64,000 bases of DNA from Oscillospiraceae bacterium (GCA_029225165.1 JAQXVY010000022.1:1-64000); one strand, 5' to 3'; counted from the stretch's first letter, positions 1-9,113 are shown. The notes: a model not told the origin generated them from the sequence alone. A program made the numbers and translations.

Positions 1-36
1 GACTATTATGAATACTATTATAATTTTCTGCGACCA

Positions 37-58
37 CACAGTACCCTCGGGTACTGTG
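37..58. other. Perfect 10-bp inverted repeat
   Basis: Two 10-bp arms are separated by TC. No T-run follows on either strand, so it is not a standard terminator. It lies just inside the left edge and its parent gene cannot be seen. Confidence 0.5.
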
Positions 59-130
59 CGCCTATGACTTATCTTTTAAAAACTGTCATTTAGTTTTTAC
101 ATTTTTATTCCAAAAAACTGTACCATTTTC

Positions 131-264
131 AGCAAAGCGACCGAAGAATCTGAAAGGATAGCAGTAGTGCATTAATCGATACTATCAGGTTATAGGACAG
201 TATAATTTTCCTAACAAAAAAGGTGGTAAAGGTAGGGGATTCCTCGGCAAGCTCGGAATGACAG
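131..264 (-). repeat. Dispersed ~146-bp intergenic repeat, copy 1 (family description)
   Basis: This is the first of 11 copies. In the forward sense the unit begins GTCATTCCGAGCTTGTCGAG, has a variable middle with conserved blocks around AACCTGATAGTGTCG and GGCACTACTGCTATCC, and ends TTCAGATTCTTCGGTCGC...CAGAATGAC. The ends are inverted relative to each other (GTCATTC...GAATGAC), so the unit resembles a small non-coding inverted-repeat element. Short solitary CTGTCATTCCGAG ends often cluster beside full copies. This copy is reversed and lies upstream of the hisC promoter. Confidence 0.85.
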
Positions 265-295
265 CGTTGTAGCGAGGAATCTTATCCCAATTTTA

Positions 296-324
296 TTGAC
301 TAACGGTGAAATATTAAGTATAAT
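296..324 (+). promoter_or_regulatory. Sigma-A promoter of hisCDB
   Basis: The -35 is TTGACT (296-301) and the -10 is TATAAT (319-324), with a 17-bp spacer. Transcription would begin near 331. No T-box or leader peptide is visible before hisC. Confidence 0.8.
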
Positions 325-378
325 ATAAGTTGAATTTTAAATGAAATACTTTTTATTTTGTTTTGGGAGAAGAGAGAA

Positions 379-1443
379 ATGGTTTTACAGGAGAATTTCA
401 GAACAGTTGAGCCTTATGTTCCCGGTGAACAGCCTAAGGACAACAATGTTATCAAGCTGAATACTAACGAAAATCCTTATCCGCCATCCCCTCTTGTGGA
501 AGAGGTTTTGAACGGTGTATCGGGCAACGATTTTCGCAAGTATCCCGACCCTGATGTTTCCGACTTGGTGTCAACACTTGCAGATTATCACGGTGTTGAC
601 AGGGAGAATGTCTTTGTGGGGGTTGGCTCTGACGATGTCCTTGCAATGTGCTTTCTCACCTTTTTCAACAGCGGAAAGGAAATTCTTTTCCCCGATGTAA
701 GCTATGCCTTTTACAAGGTGTGGGCAAGCCTGTTTAACATTAAGTACAGGGAAATTCCTCTTAATGAAAGCTTTGAAATTGAACCTGATGACTACTTTAC
801 GGAGAATGGGGGAATAGTTTTCCCTAACCCTAACGCACCCACAGGTCTTGCACTTCCACTCCCTGATGTGGAAAGTATTATAAAGGCTAACCCAAACACA
901 GTTGTAATTGTGGACGAGGCTTACATAGATTTTGGCGGTGAAAGTGCACTGTCACTTGTTGATAGGTACGACAATTTACTTGTGACGAGGACATTCTCAA
1001 AGTCCCGCTCAATGGCGGGTATGAGGATAGGCTACTGCATTGGCTGTAAGGAGCTGATTTCTGTGCTGAACTCGGTAAAATTCAGCTTTAACTCCTACAC
1101 AATGAGCAGTCTTGCAATCAAAACAGGGGTTGCGTCTGTTAAGGATGATGACTACTTTAAAAGGATGGTCGGAAAGATTGTTGACACAAGGGAAAAGTCA
1201 AAAAAGGTGCTTACTTCCCTTGGCTTTACTTTCCTTGACAGCAGTTCAAACTTTATCTTTGCAAAGCACAGGGAAATTGGGGGAGAGGAGCTTTTTAATG
1301 CTCTTAAAGAAAATAAAATCTTTGTGCGACATTTTAACTCCCCGAGAATTAATGATTACCTGAGAATTACAGTCGGAACAGAAAAAGAAATGGAAAAGCT
1401 GTTTGCTTTTCTAAAGGATTATATAGATAAGAGGCAAAAATGA
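379..1443 (+). CDS. hisC: Histidinol-phosphate aminotransferase
   Basis: This is a PLP-dependent class I/II aminotransferase. It converts imidazole acetol-phosphate plus glutamate to histidinol-phosphate in histidine synthesis, in the cytoplasm. From this start the protein is 354 residues, the usual family size. The N-terminal LNTNENPYPPSP stretch is typical of HisC. The VDEAYIDF block is followed by the PLP-binding lysine in TFSKSRSMAG (about K208) and by the RIGY arginine motif. ATG 379 is chosen because GGGAGA lies 8 bases upstream; the TTG at 358 has no such site. The stop overlaps hisD by 4 bases (ATGA), so the two are translationally coupled. Only hisC, hisD and hisB are here; the other his genes must lie elsewhere. 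Confidence 0.93.
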   Translation: MVLQENFRTVEPYVPGEQPKDNNVIKLNTNENPYPPSPLVEEVLNGVSGNDFRKYPDPDVSDLVSTLADYHGVDRENVFVGVGSDDVLAMCFLTFFNSGKEILFPDVSYAFYKVWASLFNIKYREIPLNESFEIEPDDYFTENGGIVFPNPNAPTGLALPLPDVESIIKANPNTVVIVDEAYIDFGGESALSLVDRYDNLLVTRTFSKSRSMAGMRIGYCIGCKELISVLNSVKFSFNSYTMSSLAIKTGVASVKDDDYFKRMVGKIVDTREKSKKVLTSLGFTFLDSSSNFIFAKHREIGGEELFNALKENKIFVRHFNSPRINDYLRITVGTEKEMEKLFAFLKDYIDKRQK

Positions 1444-2735
1444 GAATTGTAAAATTAACTAAAGATTCAACAAAAAATATCCTTGAGGGTATGCTGAAAA
1501 GAAGCCCTAACAACTACGGAAGCTACGAAAGCGTAGTTGCCGAAATCCTCTCTAATGTTAAGGAAAACGGCGATAAGGCACTTTTTGACTACACAAAAAG
1601 GTTTGACAAATTCGACCTAAACGAGAGTAACATAAGGGTAACACAGGAGGAAATCAAAGAGGCTTACACCTTGGTAAGTGAGGATTTGCTCACCGTTATC
1701 AAAAAGTCGCTGGTGAATATTGATGTTTACCACCAAAGACAAAAGCAGAACAGCTGGTTTAACTCTACACCTGACGGCACAATTTTAGGTCAAAAGGTTA
1801 CTCCCCTTGAAAGGGTGGGCGTATATGTTCCCGGCGGTAAGGCTGTTTATCCCTCATCTGTACTGATGAACATTATGCCGGCAAAGGTTGCCGGAGTTCC
1901 TGAAATCATTATGACAACACCTTGTAACAGTGAGGGCAAGGTTAACCCTGCTGTGCTTGTAGCCGCAAATGAGGCGGGCGTAAACGAGGTTTACAAGGTT
2001 GGTGGCGCACAGGCTATCGGCGCCCTTGCCTACGGAACAGCAAGCATTAAAAAGGTTGACAAAATTGTGGGACCGGGTAACATCTATGTTGCCCTTGCAA
2101 AAAAGCAGGTTTACGGCTTTGTAAACATAGACAGCATTGCAGGCCCGTCGGAAATTCTTGTTATTGCAGACGAAACAGCAAACCCAAAGTATGTAGCCGC
2201 CGATTTATTAAGTCAGGCTGAACACGACGAGCTTGCGTCAGCTATCCTCATTACCACAAGTGAGGACTTTGCAAACAAGGTGTCAAAGCAGGTTGACGAA
2301 TTTGTCAGGGTGCTTTCAAGAAAAGAGATTATCACAAAATCCCTTGACAACTTCGGCTATATCTTGGTTGCCGAAAATATGGATGACGCCATTGAAACAG
2401 CAAACGAAATTGCATCAGAACACCTTGAAATTCAGACAGCAGACCCATTCCTTGTTATGACAAAGATTAAGAATGCCGGTGCTATTTTCCTGGGAAGTTA
2501 CAGCTGTGAGTCCCTTGGCGACTACTTTGCAGGACCTAACCATGTACTTCCTACAAATGGAACGGCAAAATTTTTCTCACCTCTTTCTGTGGACGATTTT
2601 GTGAAGAAATCAAGCATAATCTACTATTCACAGGAGGCTCTGAAGGGTGTGTACAAGGATGTGGCAAAATTTGCGTCCTGCGAAAGTCTTACAGCCCACG
2701 AAAATGCCGCACTTGTAAGGTTTGAAGAAGAATAA
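1440..2735 (+). CDS. hisD: Histidinol dehydrogenase
   Basis: This zinc-dependent NAD enzyme oxidises L-histidinol to L-histidine in two steps, the last reactions of the pathway. The protein is 431 residues, normal for HisD. Family landmarks in order are ERVGVYVPGGKAVYPSS, the GGAQAIGALAYGT block, VDKIVGPGN, the DSIAGPSE catalytic region, LLSQAEHDE with its zinc and substrate ligands, and a C-terminal AGPNHVLPT. The start overlaps the hisC stop by 4 bases. hisB follows after 26 bases with its own ribosome site, so the three genes form one transcription unit from the promoter at 296-324. Confidence 0.95.
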   Translation: MRIVKLTKDSTKNILEGMLKRSPNNYGSYESVVAEILSNVKENGDKALFDYTKRFDKFDLNESNIRVTQEEIKEAYTLVSEDLLTVIKKSLVNIDVYHQRQKQNSWFNSTPDGTILGQKVTPLERVGVYVPGGKAVYPSSVLMNIMPAKVAGVPEIIMTTPCNSEGKVNPAVLVAANEAGVNEVYKVGGAQAIGALAYGTASIKKVDKIVGPGNIYVALAKKQVYGFVNIDSIAGPSEILVIADETANPKYVAADLLSQAEHDELASAILITTSEDFANKVSKQVDEFVRVLSRKEIITKSLDNFGYILVAENMDDAIETANEIASEHLEIQTADPFLVMTKIKNAGAIFLGSYSCESLGDYFAGPNHVLPTNGTAKFFSPLSVDDFVKKSSIIYYSQEALKGVYKDVAKFASCESLTAHENAALVRFEEE

Positions 2736-2761
2736 TTCTTTATTAGAATAAAGGTGATAAT

Positions 2762-3349
2762 ATGAACAGAATTGCAGAGGTAACAAGGGTTACAAAGGAA
2801 ACCGATATTTACCTGAAGATTAACCTTGACGGAAAGGGCAAAAGCAACATAAGCACAGGCATAGGCTTTTTTGACCATATGCTGGAGGGCTTTGCAAAGC
2901 ACGGACTTTTTGACCTTGAGCTTACGGTTAAGGGCGACCTTAATGTTGACTGCCACCACACCATTGAGGACACAGGAATTGTCCTTGGCGAGGCTATAAA
3001 AAAGGCTGTTGGGGATAAAAAAGGAATAAAGAGGTACGGCAACTTTCTCTTACCAATGGACGAAACACTGGTGATGTGTGCAGTTGATTTGTCAGGCAGA
3101 CCATACTATGCTTCCGACTTTTCCTTTGCAAACGAAAAATGCGGAGAGATGGACACCTGTATGGTAGATGAATTTTTCTATGCACTTTCCTACAGCGCTA
3201 TGATGAATCTCCACTTTGTACAGATACGTGGAAGTAACGACCACCACATTATTGAGGGTGCGTTTAAGGCTTTTGCAAAGAGCCTTGATACGGCAGTAAG
3301 CCTTGACGAAAGAATTGACGGTGTGCTGTCAACAAAGGGGAAGATTTAA
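2762..3349 (+). CDS. hisB: Imidazoleglycerol-phosphate dehydratase
   Basis: This Mn-dependent enzyme dehydrates imidazole glycerol-phosphate to imidazole acetol-phosphate, the substrate made ready for HisC. The protein is 195 residues, the monofunctional size without the phosphatase domain found in enterobacterial HisB. The metal-binding GFFDHMLEGFAKHG and DCHHTIEDTGI motifs are near the N-terminus, and NDHHIIEGAFKAFA is the second histidine cluster. An AAAGGTG ribosome site precedes the ATG. No terminator hairpin is obvious directly after the stop; a dispersed repeat begins within about 90 bases. Confidence 0.95.
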   Translation: MNRIAEVTRVTKETDIYLKINLDGKGKSNISTGIGFFDHMLEGFAKHGLFDLELTVKGDLNVDCHHTIEDTGIVLGEAIKKAVGDKKGIKRYGNFLLPMDETLVMCAVDLSGRPYYASDFSFANEKCGEMDTCMVDEFFYALSYSAMMNLHFVQIRGSNDHHIIEGAFKAFAKSLDTAVSLDERIDGVLSTKGKI

Positions 3350-3442
3350 TTCGTAATTCGGAATTCGGAATTCGGAATTTGGAATTCAGCATCACCTGTC
3401 ATTCCGAGGACACACCCACTCTGTCATTCCGAGCCAGCATCA

Positions 3443-3590
3443 TGTCATTCCGAGCTTGTCGAGGAATCCCCCACCTTTACCACACATTTTATTAGGAAAA
3501 CCATACTTTCATCTAACCTGTTAGTGTCGATTTAGGCACTACTGCTTTCCTTTCAGATTCTTCAGTCGCTTTGCTCCCTCAGAATGACAG
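3443..3590 (+). repeat. Dispersed ~146-bp repeat, copy 2
   Basis: This is a forward copy after hisB. Two short solitary ends of the same family (near 3398 and 3421) precede it. Nothing else is recognisable in the gap up to the next gene apart from AT-rich promoter-like sequence. Confidence 0.85.
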
Positions 3591-3819
3591 GGGGAGGGCA
3601 TGCTATGCTCCCTCAGAATGACAAAGTGAGGTGTCATACCCGGCTACACCTTGTCATTTCTCCCGAGTAAGGCTGTATATTTGTAAATATCCTACAAATA
3701 TACCTTTTGAATTTTGTTTACAATTAATATAAGTTTTTTTTAAAATATTATTTATTTTTTTCTTTCTTTGTGATATAATTGATTATAATTTGATATTATC
3801 TATTTTGGAGGTAATAGAA

Positions 3820-4227
3820 ATGAAGAATATATTAAGAAAGTTTTTCGTAGTTTTTTCTGTTGTTGCACTTTTGGTGCTTTCAACAGTTGCAGTTTCTGCT
3901 AAGTCATACAATAGCCCAAAAGCCACAACTCAACAACCAACTACTACTAAGGAAAATCCAACAGCAACTACATCACCTGAAGGTGTAGATGATGTTACCG
4001 GATACAGGGATTTTGGCCCTGATGTTGAATATCGTAACGGTATCTACGGTTGGGGATATTATCATAAGGACGGAACATTTTACGGTGCAAACGGTGAATA
4101 CTGGCCATATGGTTACAACCCAAATTCTCCGCTTACAGGGGATATGACTGTCTATGCAATCCTGGCAGTTGCAGGTTTTGGCGGAATTTCTGCACTTGCA
4201 TTTAGAAAAATTCGTGAAAAAAAATAA
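3820..4227 (+). CDS. Small secreted wall-anchored protein, probable sortase substrate
   Basis: The 135-residue protein has a signal peptide (KK charge, hydrophobic core, cut near VSAKS about residue 28). A Thr/Pro-rich linker and a short aromatic Tyr/Gly-rich middle follow. The C-terminal tail has SPLTGD, a hydrophobic span and the basic end RKIREKK. That layout matches SPxTG-type sorting signals of Clostridia, and the class B-type sortase lies 360 bases downstream. ATG 3820 has GGAGGT 7 bases upstream. I do not recognise the middle domain. The pairing with the sortase is inferred from motif and position. Confidence 0.7.
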   Translation: MKNILRKFFVVFSVVALLVLSTVAVSAKSYNSPKATTQQPTTTKENPTATTSPEGVDDVTGYRDFGPDVEYRNGIYGWGYYHKDGTFYGANGEYWPYGYNPNSPLTGDMTVYAILAVAGFGGISALAFRKIREKK

Positions 4228-4273
4228 TTTGATTACCTCGGGTGTGCCCTGTGCTTTTGGCTACACCCTAAAA

Positions 4274-4302
4274 AGTCCTCTACGAAAGTAGGGGATTTTT
4301 TT
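4274..4302 (+). terminator. Rho-independent terminator of the sortase-substrate gene
   Basis: An 8-bp stem around a GAAA loop is followed by seven T residues, about 45 bases after the stop codon. Confidence 0.85.
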
Positions 4303-4362
4303 GTTCGTTGACCTGTAACTTTTCATATGTTATAATTACAAAATAATGTTGTCACCCTCACC

Positions 4363-4508
4363 TGTCATTCTGAGGAAGCAAAGCGACCGAAGAATCTGAA
4401 AGGATAGCAGTAGTGCCTTAGCCGACACAAACAGGTTATATGGAAGTATGATTTCTCTAACAAAATGAGTGGTAGAGGAAGGGGATTCCTCGACAAGCCG
4501 GTCATGAC
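4363..4508 (-). repeat. Dispersed ~146-bp repeat, copy 3
   Basis: This is a reversed copy. A degenerate version of the 18-bp inverted end described at 30861-31123 follows at about 4545-4562 (CCTTAAGTTTACGGCATTG), so the element may be a decayed composite unit just before the sortase gene. Confidence 0.8.
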
Positions 4509-4585
4509 ATATTAGTGGTTTGTAATGTTAGTGAATGAATGTTCCTTAAGTTTACGGCATTGGAATTTGGGAAAGGAGTGTGCTT

Positions 4586-5425
4586 ATGAGCGATTTTGGT
4601 AAAAAATCGGTGAATGAAGAAAGTCCTTCAAATAAACAAAAGGGAAAGAATAAGGTTCTTTGGAGCGTTATCCTTGCTTTGTCCATCACCGGCGTTGTGC
4701 TTTGTGCGGCTTTTATTCTGTTCAACACAATGAGCTGTACAAATGGGGAGGACAAGTACAAAAATCTTTCCAAAAATGTAACCCCAACCCTTACAGACGA
4801 CAACAAGCCAAATGCTGAAAAATTAGGTGAAAATCCCATTGACTTTGACAAACTCAAAAAGGAAAACAAGGACATTGTGGGGTGGATAAAAATTAAGGGT
4901 ACAAACATTGACTATCCTGTTCTCAGAACACCCGAAAACGATTTGTCCTATTATCTCCACAGGGACTACACAGGAAGCTACCTATATGCCGGTTCAATCT
5001 ATATGGAGGCATTTAATAACGGAGATTTTACCGACAAGGATACAATTCTTTACGGTCACAATATGATGAACGGCACAATGTTTGCCGACTTGCACAAGTT
5101 TGAGGACAAGTCCTTCTTTAAAAAGCACAAGTATTTTTACATTTACACCCCAAACAGCATAAAGAAGTATTCCATATACTCTGCTTACGAATATGACGAC
5201 CGACACATAAACAATTCCTTCAAGCATTTTGAAGATGATAAAATGTTTAAGGAATACATAGATTACAGCCTGAATCCAAAGCTTGCTATTGTGAGCAATG
5301 TGAGGAAGAATGCCGAGGTTACAGTAAAGGACAAGCTTGTCACCCTTAGCACCTGCACAAATAACAGACCGGAAAACAGATTTTTAGTTCAAGGTGTTTT
5401 GATAGAAGATGAAAAAACAAAGTGA
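4586..5425 (+). CDS. srtB: Class B sortase
   Basis: This membrane-anchored transpeptidase joins surface proteins to peptidoglycan. The 279-residue protein has a cytoplasmic N-terminus, one membrane span (about 26-48) and an extracellular sortase fold. The catalytic triad is visible: His158 in LYGHNM, Cys257 in LSTCTN and Arg265 in NRFLVQG. The spacing and the DIVGWIKIKGTNIDYPV start of the domain are typical of class B. ATG 4586 has AAAGGAG 7 bases upstream and is preferred to GTG 4580. The next gene starts inside the last 17 bases, so both are co-translated. The likely client is the SPLTGD protein at 3820-4227. The class is clear; the substrate is inferred. Confidence 0.9.
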   Translation: MSDFGKKSVNEESPSNKQKGKNKVLWSVILALSITGVVLCAAFILFNTMSCTNGEDKYKNLSKNVTPTLTDDNKPNAEKLGENPIDFDKLKKENKDIVGWIKIKGTNIDYPVLRTPENDLSYYLHRDYTGSYLYAGSIYMEAFNNGDFTDKDTILYGHNMMNGTMFADLHKFEDKSFFKKHKYFYIYTPNSIKKYSIYSAYEYDDRHINNSFKHFEDDKMFKEYIDYSLNPKLAIVSNVRKNAEVTVKDKLVTLSTCTNNRPENRFLVQGVLIEDEKTK

Positions 5426-6671
5426 TAACAGGGAGAATGTCCTCCTTGACTCAGATTATAATTCTTTAATAGAAGAAAAAGAAAACTTTGCAGAGGTTTT
5501 CCTTGACCCTGCAAAAAATAACCCAAAGCAAAAACAGAATAATGATGTTCCCGAAATTGCAATAAGCCAAAGGAGCAACATAAAGAACAAAAAGTCACTA
5601 AAGAGAGCAAGAAAAAACAAACCCCACAAAAGGAAGATGAAAAGGTGGAAAAAGGTACTAATCACCATTTTGTCGGTTATTTTGGGACTTGTGATTTTGA
5701 TAATTTCTACCTTTGGAATAATGTACTGTATGGGAAAAAGCAGTCTTTTGGACACATCCTCAATGAAGCTGACGCCACCTGACAAGAACACACAGGTTAT
5801 TGACAGCGGTAACTATATCATCTACAACGGCCACACATACCGCTACAAGGACACAATGACATCAATCCTGTTTATGGGTGTGGATAAGGAAGAGCTTGGC
5901 ACAGTTAACAATGTTGTGGGCACAGCAGGTCAGGCAGACGCACTTTACCTTGTTGCAATAGACACAGCAAACGGACTGACAAACACATTCCAAATCAGCC
6001 GTTCAACTATGGTGGACATTAACCTTTACAACACCGAGGGCGACTTTATCAGCACAGAAAATGCTCAAATCTGCCTTTCCTACGCATACGGTGACGGCAA
6101 GGAAACAAGTGCTGAAAACACAATAACATCAGTACGCAGATTGTTCTACGGTCTGCCTGTTGCACAGTCTTACCTTGCACTGGATATTGAGGGAATTTCT
6201 GCCCTTAACGACAGCATTGGCGGTGTGACAGTCACTTCCCCTGTTGATTTGCAAAATGCAGACGGAAGTTACATTTACAAACAAGGTGAAAGCTACACAC
6301 TAATGGGGGACTCTGCGGAAAGCTTTGTCCGTACTCGTGACCTTTCAAAGCTTGATTCCAACACAAACCGTATGGCAAGGCAAAAGGCATACCTTGACGC
6401 ATTTGTTTCCAAGGCTGTAAGTATGACGAAAGAGAGCATTACAACGCCTATTGACCTTTACAACAGCGCAAGTCCCTATATGGTGACAAATATTTCCGCC
6501 TCAAAGGTAAGCTACCTTGCAGTTGATTTGATGCGTAAAGGCGTTACAAGTGCGTCAATACAGAAAATACCCGGTAAGGACAAAGAGGGAAAGCAGTATT
6601 CGGAATATCACATCAACAACAAAAAGTTCTTTAAAATGCTTGTTGACACATTCTATGTTCAGGTTGACTGA
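5409..6671 (+). CDS. LytR-CpsA-Psr family wall-polymer ligase
   Basis: Proteins of this family transfer lipid-linked anionic polymers or capsule onto peptidoglycan outside the cell. The 420-residue protein has a long, very basic cytoplasmic head (about 1-75, rich in Lys/Arg), one membrane span (about 77-98) and an extracellular LCP domain. Family signs are ILFMGVDKEE, the acidic QADALYLVAID strand, QISRSTMV and RTRDLSKLDSNTNRMARQKA, which carries the conserved arginines that hold the lipid phosphate. It overlaps the sortase gene by 17 bases, which links polymer attachment and protein attachment in one operon. Confidence 0.88.
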   Translation: MKKQSDNRENVLLDSDYNSLIEEKENFAEVFLDPAKNNPKQKQNNDVPEIAISQRSNIKNKKSLKRARKNKPHKRKMKRWKKVLITILSVILGLVILIISTFGIMYCMGKSSLLDTSSMKLTPPDKNTQVIDSGNYIIYNGHTYRYKDTMTSILFMGVDKEELGTVNNVVGTAGQADALYLVAIDTANGLTNTFQISRSTMVDINLYNTEGDFISTENAQICLSYAYGDGKETSAENTITSVRRLFYGLPVAQSYLALDIEGISALNDSIGGVTVTSPVDLQNADGSYIYKQGESYTLMGDSAESFVRTRDLSKLDSNTNRMARQKAYLDAFVSKAVSMTKESITTPIDLYNSASPYMVTNISASKVSYLAVDLMRKGVTSASIQKIPGKDKEGKQYSEYHINNKKFFKMLVDTFYVQVD

Positions 6672-6703
6672 CCTATTGAGAATAGATATGCTTGGAGGTA
6701 AAT

Positions 6704-6907
6704 ATGACGCATTTAATTTTGGCAAAGGAAGAGATGAAAGCCATTGAGGGAATTTCCTCAACAATTCCCCTGAATCAAGGCGGAACAAACCACGCAGAAA
6801 ACCCACTGGAAAACAACCTGGTACTCCAGTACGGAATACTAATCGGCGTGCTTGTTATCCTTGTAGGTGTTTTGATTTCAAGAAAAATAGGAAGAAGAAA
6901 GAAGTAG
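6704..6907 (+). CDS. Small single-span membrane protein of unknown function
   Basis: The 67-residue protein has a soluble N-terminal half, one hydrophobic span (about 43-61) and a basic end (RKIGRRKK). ATG 6704 has GGAGGT 5 bases before it. It sits 32 bases after the LCP gene and is followed by a terminator, so it is the last gene of the sortase operon. I do not recognise a family. It lacks a signal peptide and a clear sorting motif, so it is probably an accessory membrane peptide rather than a sortase client. Confidence 0.6.
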   Translation: MTHLILAKEEMKAIEGISSTIPLNQGGTNHAENPLENNLVLQYGILIGVLVILVGVLISRKIGRRKK

Positions 6908-6937
6908 TTTTCAGGAAAAATGTTTTAAGCAATTAAA

Positions 6938-6961
6938 GGCTCCCGTTATGGGAGCTTTTTA
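6938..6961 (+). terminator. Terminator of the sortase/LCP operon
   Basis: GCTCCC and GGGAGC arms around GTTAT are followed by five T. The same hairpin with the same loop recurs at 9163-9193. Confidence 0.85.
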
Positions 6962-6990
6962 GGTATAAAGTAATAGGGAATAGTGAATTA

Positions 6991-7045
6991 GTTTGGAGTT
7001 TGGAGTTTTGAGTTTGGAGTGTGGAGTTTAGAGTTTGGAGTTAAA
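6991..7045 (+). repeat. Low-complexity GGAGTTT repeat
   Basis: Six to seven degenerate copies of TTTGGAG run up to the next dispersed repeat. A similar short run is at 12863-12900. Confidence 0.7.
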
Positions 7046-7061
7046 GTATAAATAACGCTAT

Positions 7062-7209
7062 TGTCATTCCGAGCTTGTCGAGGAATCCCCTTCCTCTACC
7101 ACTCGCTTTGTTAGGAAAATCACAATTTTCTATAACCTGATAGTGTCGATTTAGGCACTACTGCTATCCTTTCAGATTCTTCGGTCGTTTCGCTCCCTCA
7201 GAATGACAG
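7062..7209 (+). repeat. Dispersed ~146-bp repeat, copy 4
   Basis: This is a forward copy. It is followed at 7276-7293 by an exact 18-bp CTTAAGTTGACGACATTG end, the same as the right end of the element at 30861-31123. Confidence 0.85.
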
Positions 7210-7375
7210 GGGGGTAATGGGAATTCGGAATTCGGAATGACAGGGTGAGGACACATATCGTTGAGTGTAAATATTCTTAAGTTGACGACATTGCTCCTCC
7301 GATGGAGCCTTTGTTATTTATGCAAAATCTGCATTAACTTATTCAAAAATTATTACATTTGCATTGTATGTCGGA

Positions 7376-7404
7376 TTGTAAAAGTATTATCCCTTTCGTA
7401 TAAT
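7376..7404 (+). promoter_or_regulatory. Sigma-A promoter of the acyl-CoA synthetase gene
   Basis: TTGTAA and TATAAT are separated by 17 bp, with the start codon about 55 bases further on. Confidence 0.7.
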
Positions 7405-7459
7405 ATAATTGTAAAAATAAAAGAGTGATTTCAGAATTTAAAATTTAAGGAGAATGATT

Positions 7460-9109
7460 ATGCAGTTGTTTAATAATTTTTGTAACTATACCTTGGACGA
7501 AAATGGAGTGCTGAACAGTTTTCAGCTTGATTATCCCGAAAACTACAACTTTGGCTATGATGTAGTGGATAAAATGGGGGAGCTTGCACCAAACGACATT
7601 GCTATGGAGTGGACAAACCCCGACCATCTTCACAAGACATTTACCTTTGCTGACATCAGCAGACTTAGCAATAAGGCGGCAAATGCCTTTAAAAATCAGG
7701 GCGTTAAAAAGGGTGACAGAGTGATTGTAATTCTCAAGAGGAATTATGAATACTGGTACATCGTTCCTGCACTTCACAAGCTGGGCGCTATCGTTATCCC
7801 GGCAACAAATATGCTCACCCTTGACGACATCACATACAGAGTTGACACAGCGGACATTCGCTTTGCAGTTTCCACACCTGACGGTGACACAGCGGAAACA
7901 CTTGTAAAGGCATCTCAGGAAAGACCGATTCTTGAAAAGGTTTTTGTTGTACGCAGAGATGTAGAGGGCGCTGTTAATTTTACAGATGAAATCGAAAAGG
8001 CTGACGATACCTTTGAAAGAGTTGAAACCCTTGCTAAGGAGCCAATGCTCATATACTTTACATCAGGTACAACAGGCTATCCAAAGGCTGTTATGCACGA
8101 CCACACCTACACACTTTCCCACATAATCACAGCAAAGTTTTGGCAGGATGTAAAGGAAAAGGGACTTCACCTTACAGTTGCCGAAACAGGCTGGGGCAAG
8201 GCTTCTTGGGGCAAAATCTACGGTCAATGGCTGTGCGGTTGTGGTGTTATGGTTTACGACTTCGACCACTTCTCACCTGACAAGCTGTTGAGAGTTATGG
8301 AAAAGTACAAGGTTACTTCATTCTGCGCACCGCCCACAGTTTACCGCTATTTCATCAAGCGTGGTATGGACAAGTACGACCTTTCTTCATTAAAGCACAT
8401 TACCACAGCAGGTGAGGCACTTAACCCCGTTGTATTCAAAAAGGTTTTTGAGCAGACAGGACTAAGACTTATGGAGGGCTTTGGTCAGACAGAGTCTGTG
8501 CTAATGCTTGGCAACCTTGTGGGAAGTAAGGAAAAGGTTGGTGCTTTAGGCAAACCAACACCACTTTACAACACAATGATTGTTGACGACAGCGGTAACG
8601 AGCTGCCTGCAAATGAGGTTGGGGAAATTGTAGTTGTTCCACAGGAAAATCAGCACGGCATCTTTATGGGCTACTGCGGTGACGAAAAGCTGTACGAAAA
8701 GGTATGGAGAAACGGTGTTTATCACACAGGTGACACAGCCTACAAGGACGAGGACGGATATTACTGGTATGTTGGCAGAATTGACGACCTTATCAAGACA
8801 AGGGGCTTTAGAGTAGGACCTTTTGAGATAGAAAATGTGCTGATGAAACACCCTGCCGTTATGGAATGTGCAGTTATCGGTGTACCTGACGAGGCAAGAG
8901 GACAGGCAATCAAAGCGACAGTTCACCTTGCAGAGGGCTACACAGAGAGCAGAGAGCTGAAAAGAGAGCTGAAAACCTTTGTAAACAGCCGAGTAGCATC
9001 CTACAAGCACATTCAGCACTTGGAGTTCATCAAGGAAATGCCAAAGACAATCAGCGGAAAAATCAAAAGAACAGACATCAGAGAAATCGACAGAAACAAA
9101 ATCTGCTGA
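7460..9109 (+). CDS. AMP-forming acyl-CoA synthetase (MACS-like)
   Basis: This ATP-dependent ligase activates a carboxylic acid to its adenylate and then to the CoA thioester. The 549-residue protein has the P-loop YFTSGTTGYPKA (about 199-210), EGFGQTE, YHTGDTAYKDEDGYYWYVGRIDD and a C-terminal TISGKIKR with the catalytic lysine near 534. The WGKASWGKIYGQWLCG segment after the P-loop resembles medium-chain acyl-CoA synthetases, but chain length cannot be fixed from sequence. ATG 7460 is chosen because AAGGAG is 7 bases upstream; ATG 7454 would be too close. It is a single-gene unit with its own promoter and terminator. Confidence 0.88.
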   Translation: MQLFNNFCNYTLDENGVLNSFQLDYPENYNFGYDVVDKMGELAPNDIAMEWTNPDHLHKTFTFADISRLSNKAANAFKNQGVKKGDRVIVILKRNYEYWYIVPALHKLGAIVIPATNMLTLDDITYRVDTADIRFAVSTPDGDTAETLVKASQERPILEKVFVVRRDVEGAVNFTDEIEKADDTFERVETLAKEPMLIYFTSGTTGYPKAVMHDHTYTLSHIITAKFWQDVKEKGLHLTVAETGWGKASWGKIYGQWLCGCGVMVYDFDHFSPDKLLRVMEKYKVTSFCAPPTVYRYFIKRGMDKYDLSSLKHITTAGEALNPVVFKKVFEQTGLRLMEGFGQTESVLMLGNLVGSKEKVGALGKPTPLYNTMIVDDSGNELPANEVGEIVVVPQENQHGIFMGYCGDEKLYEKVWRNGVYHTGDTAYKDEDGYYWYVGRIDDLIKTRGFRVGPFEIENVLMKHPAVMECAVIGVPDEARGQAIKATVHLAEGYTESRELKRELKTFVNSRVASYKHIQHLEFIKEMPKTISGKIKRTDIREIDRNKIC

Positions 9110-9113
9110 TATA

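Noticed and set aside
37-58. Terminator
   Set aside because: The hairpin is perfect but no T-run follows on either strand.
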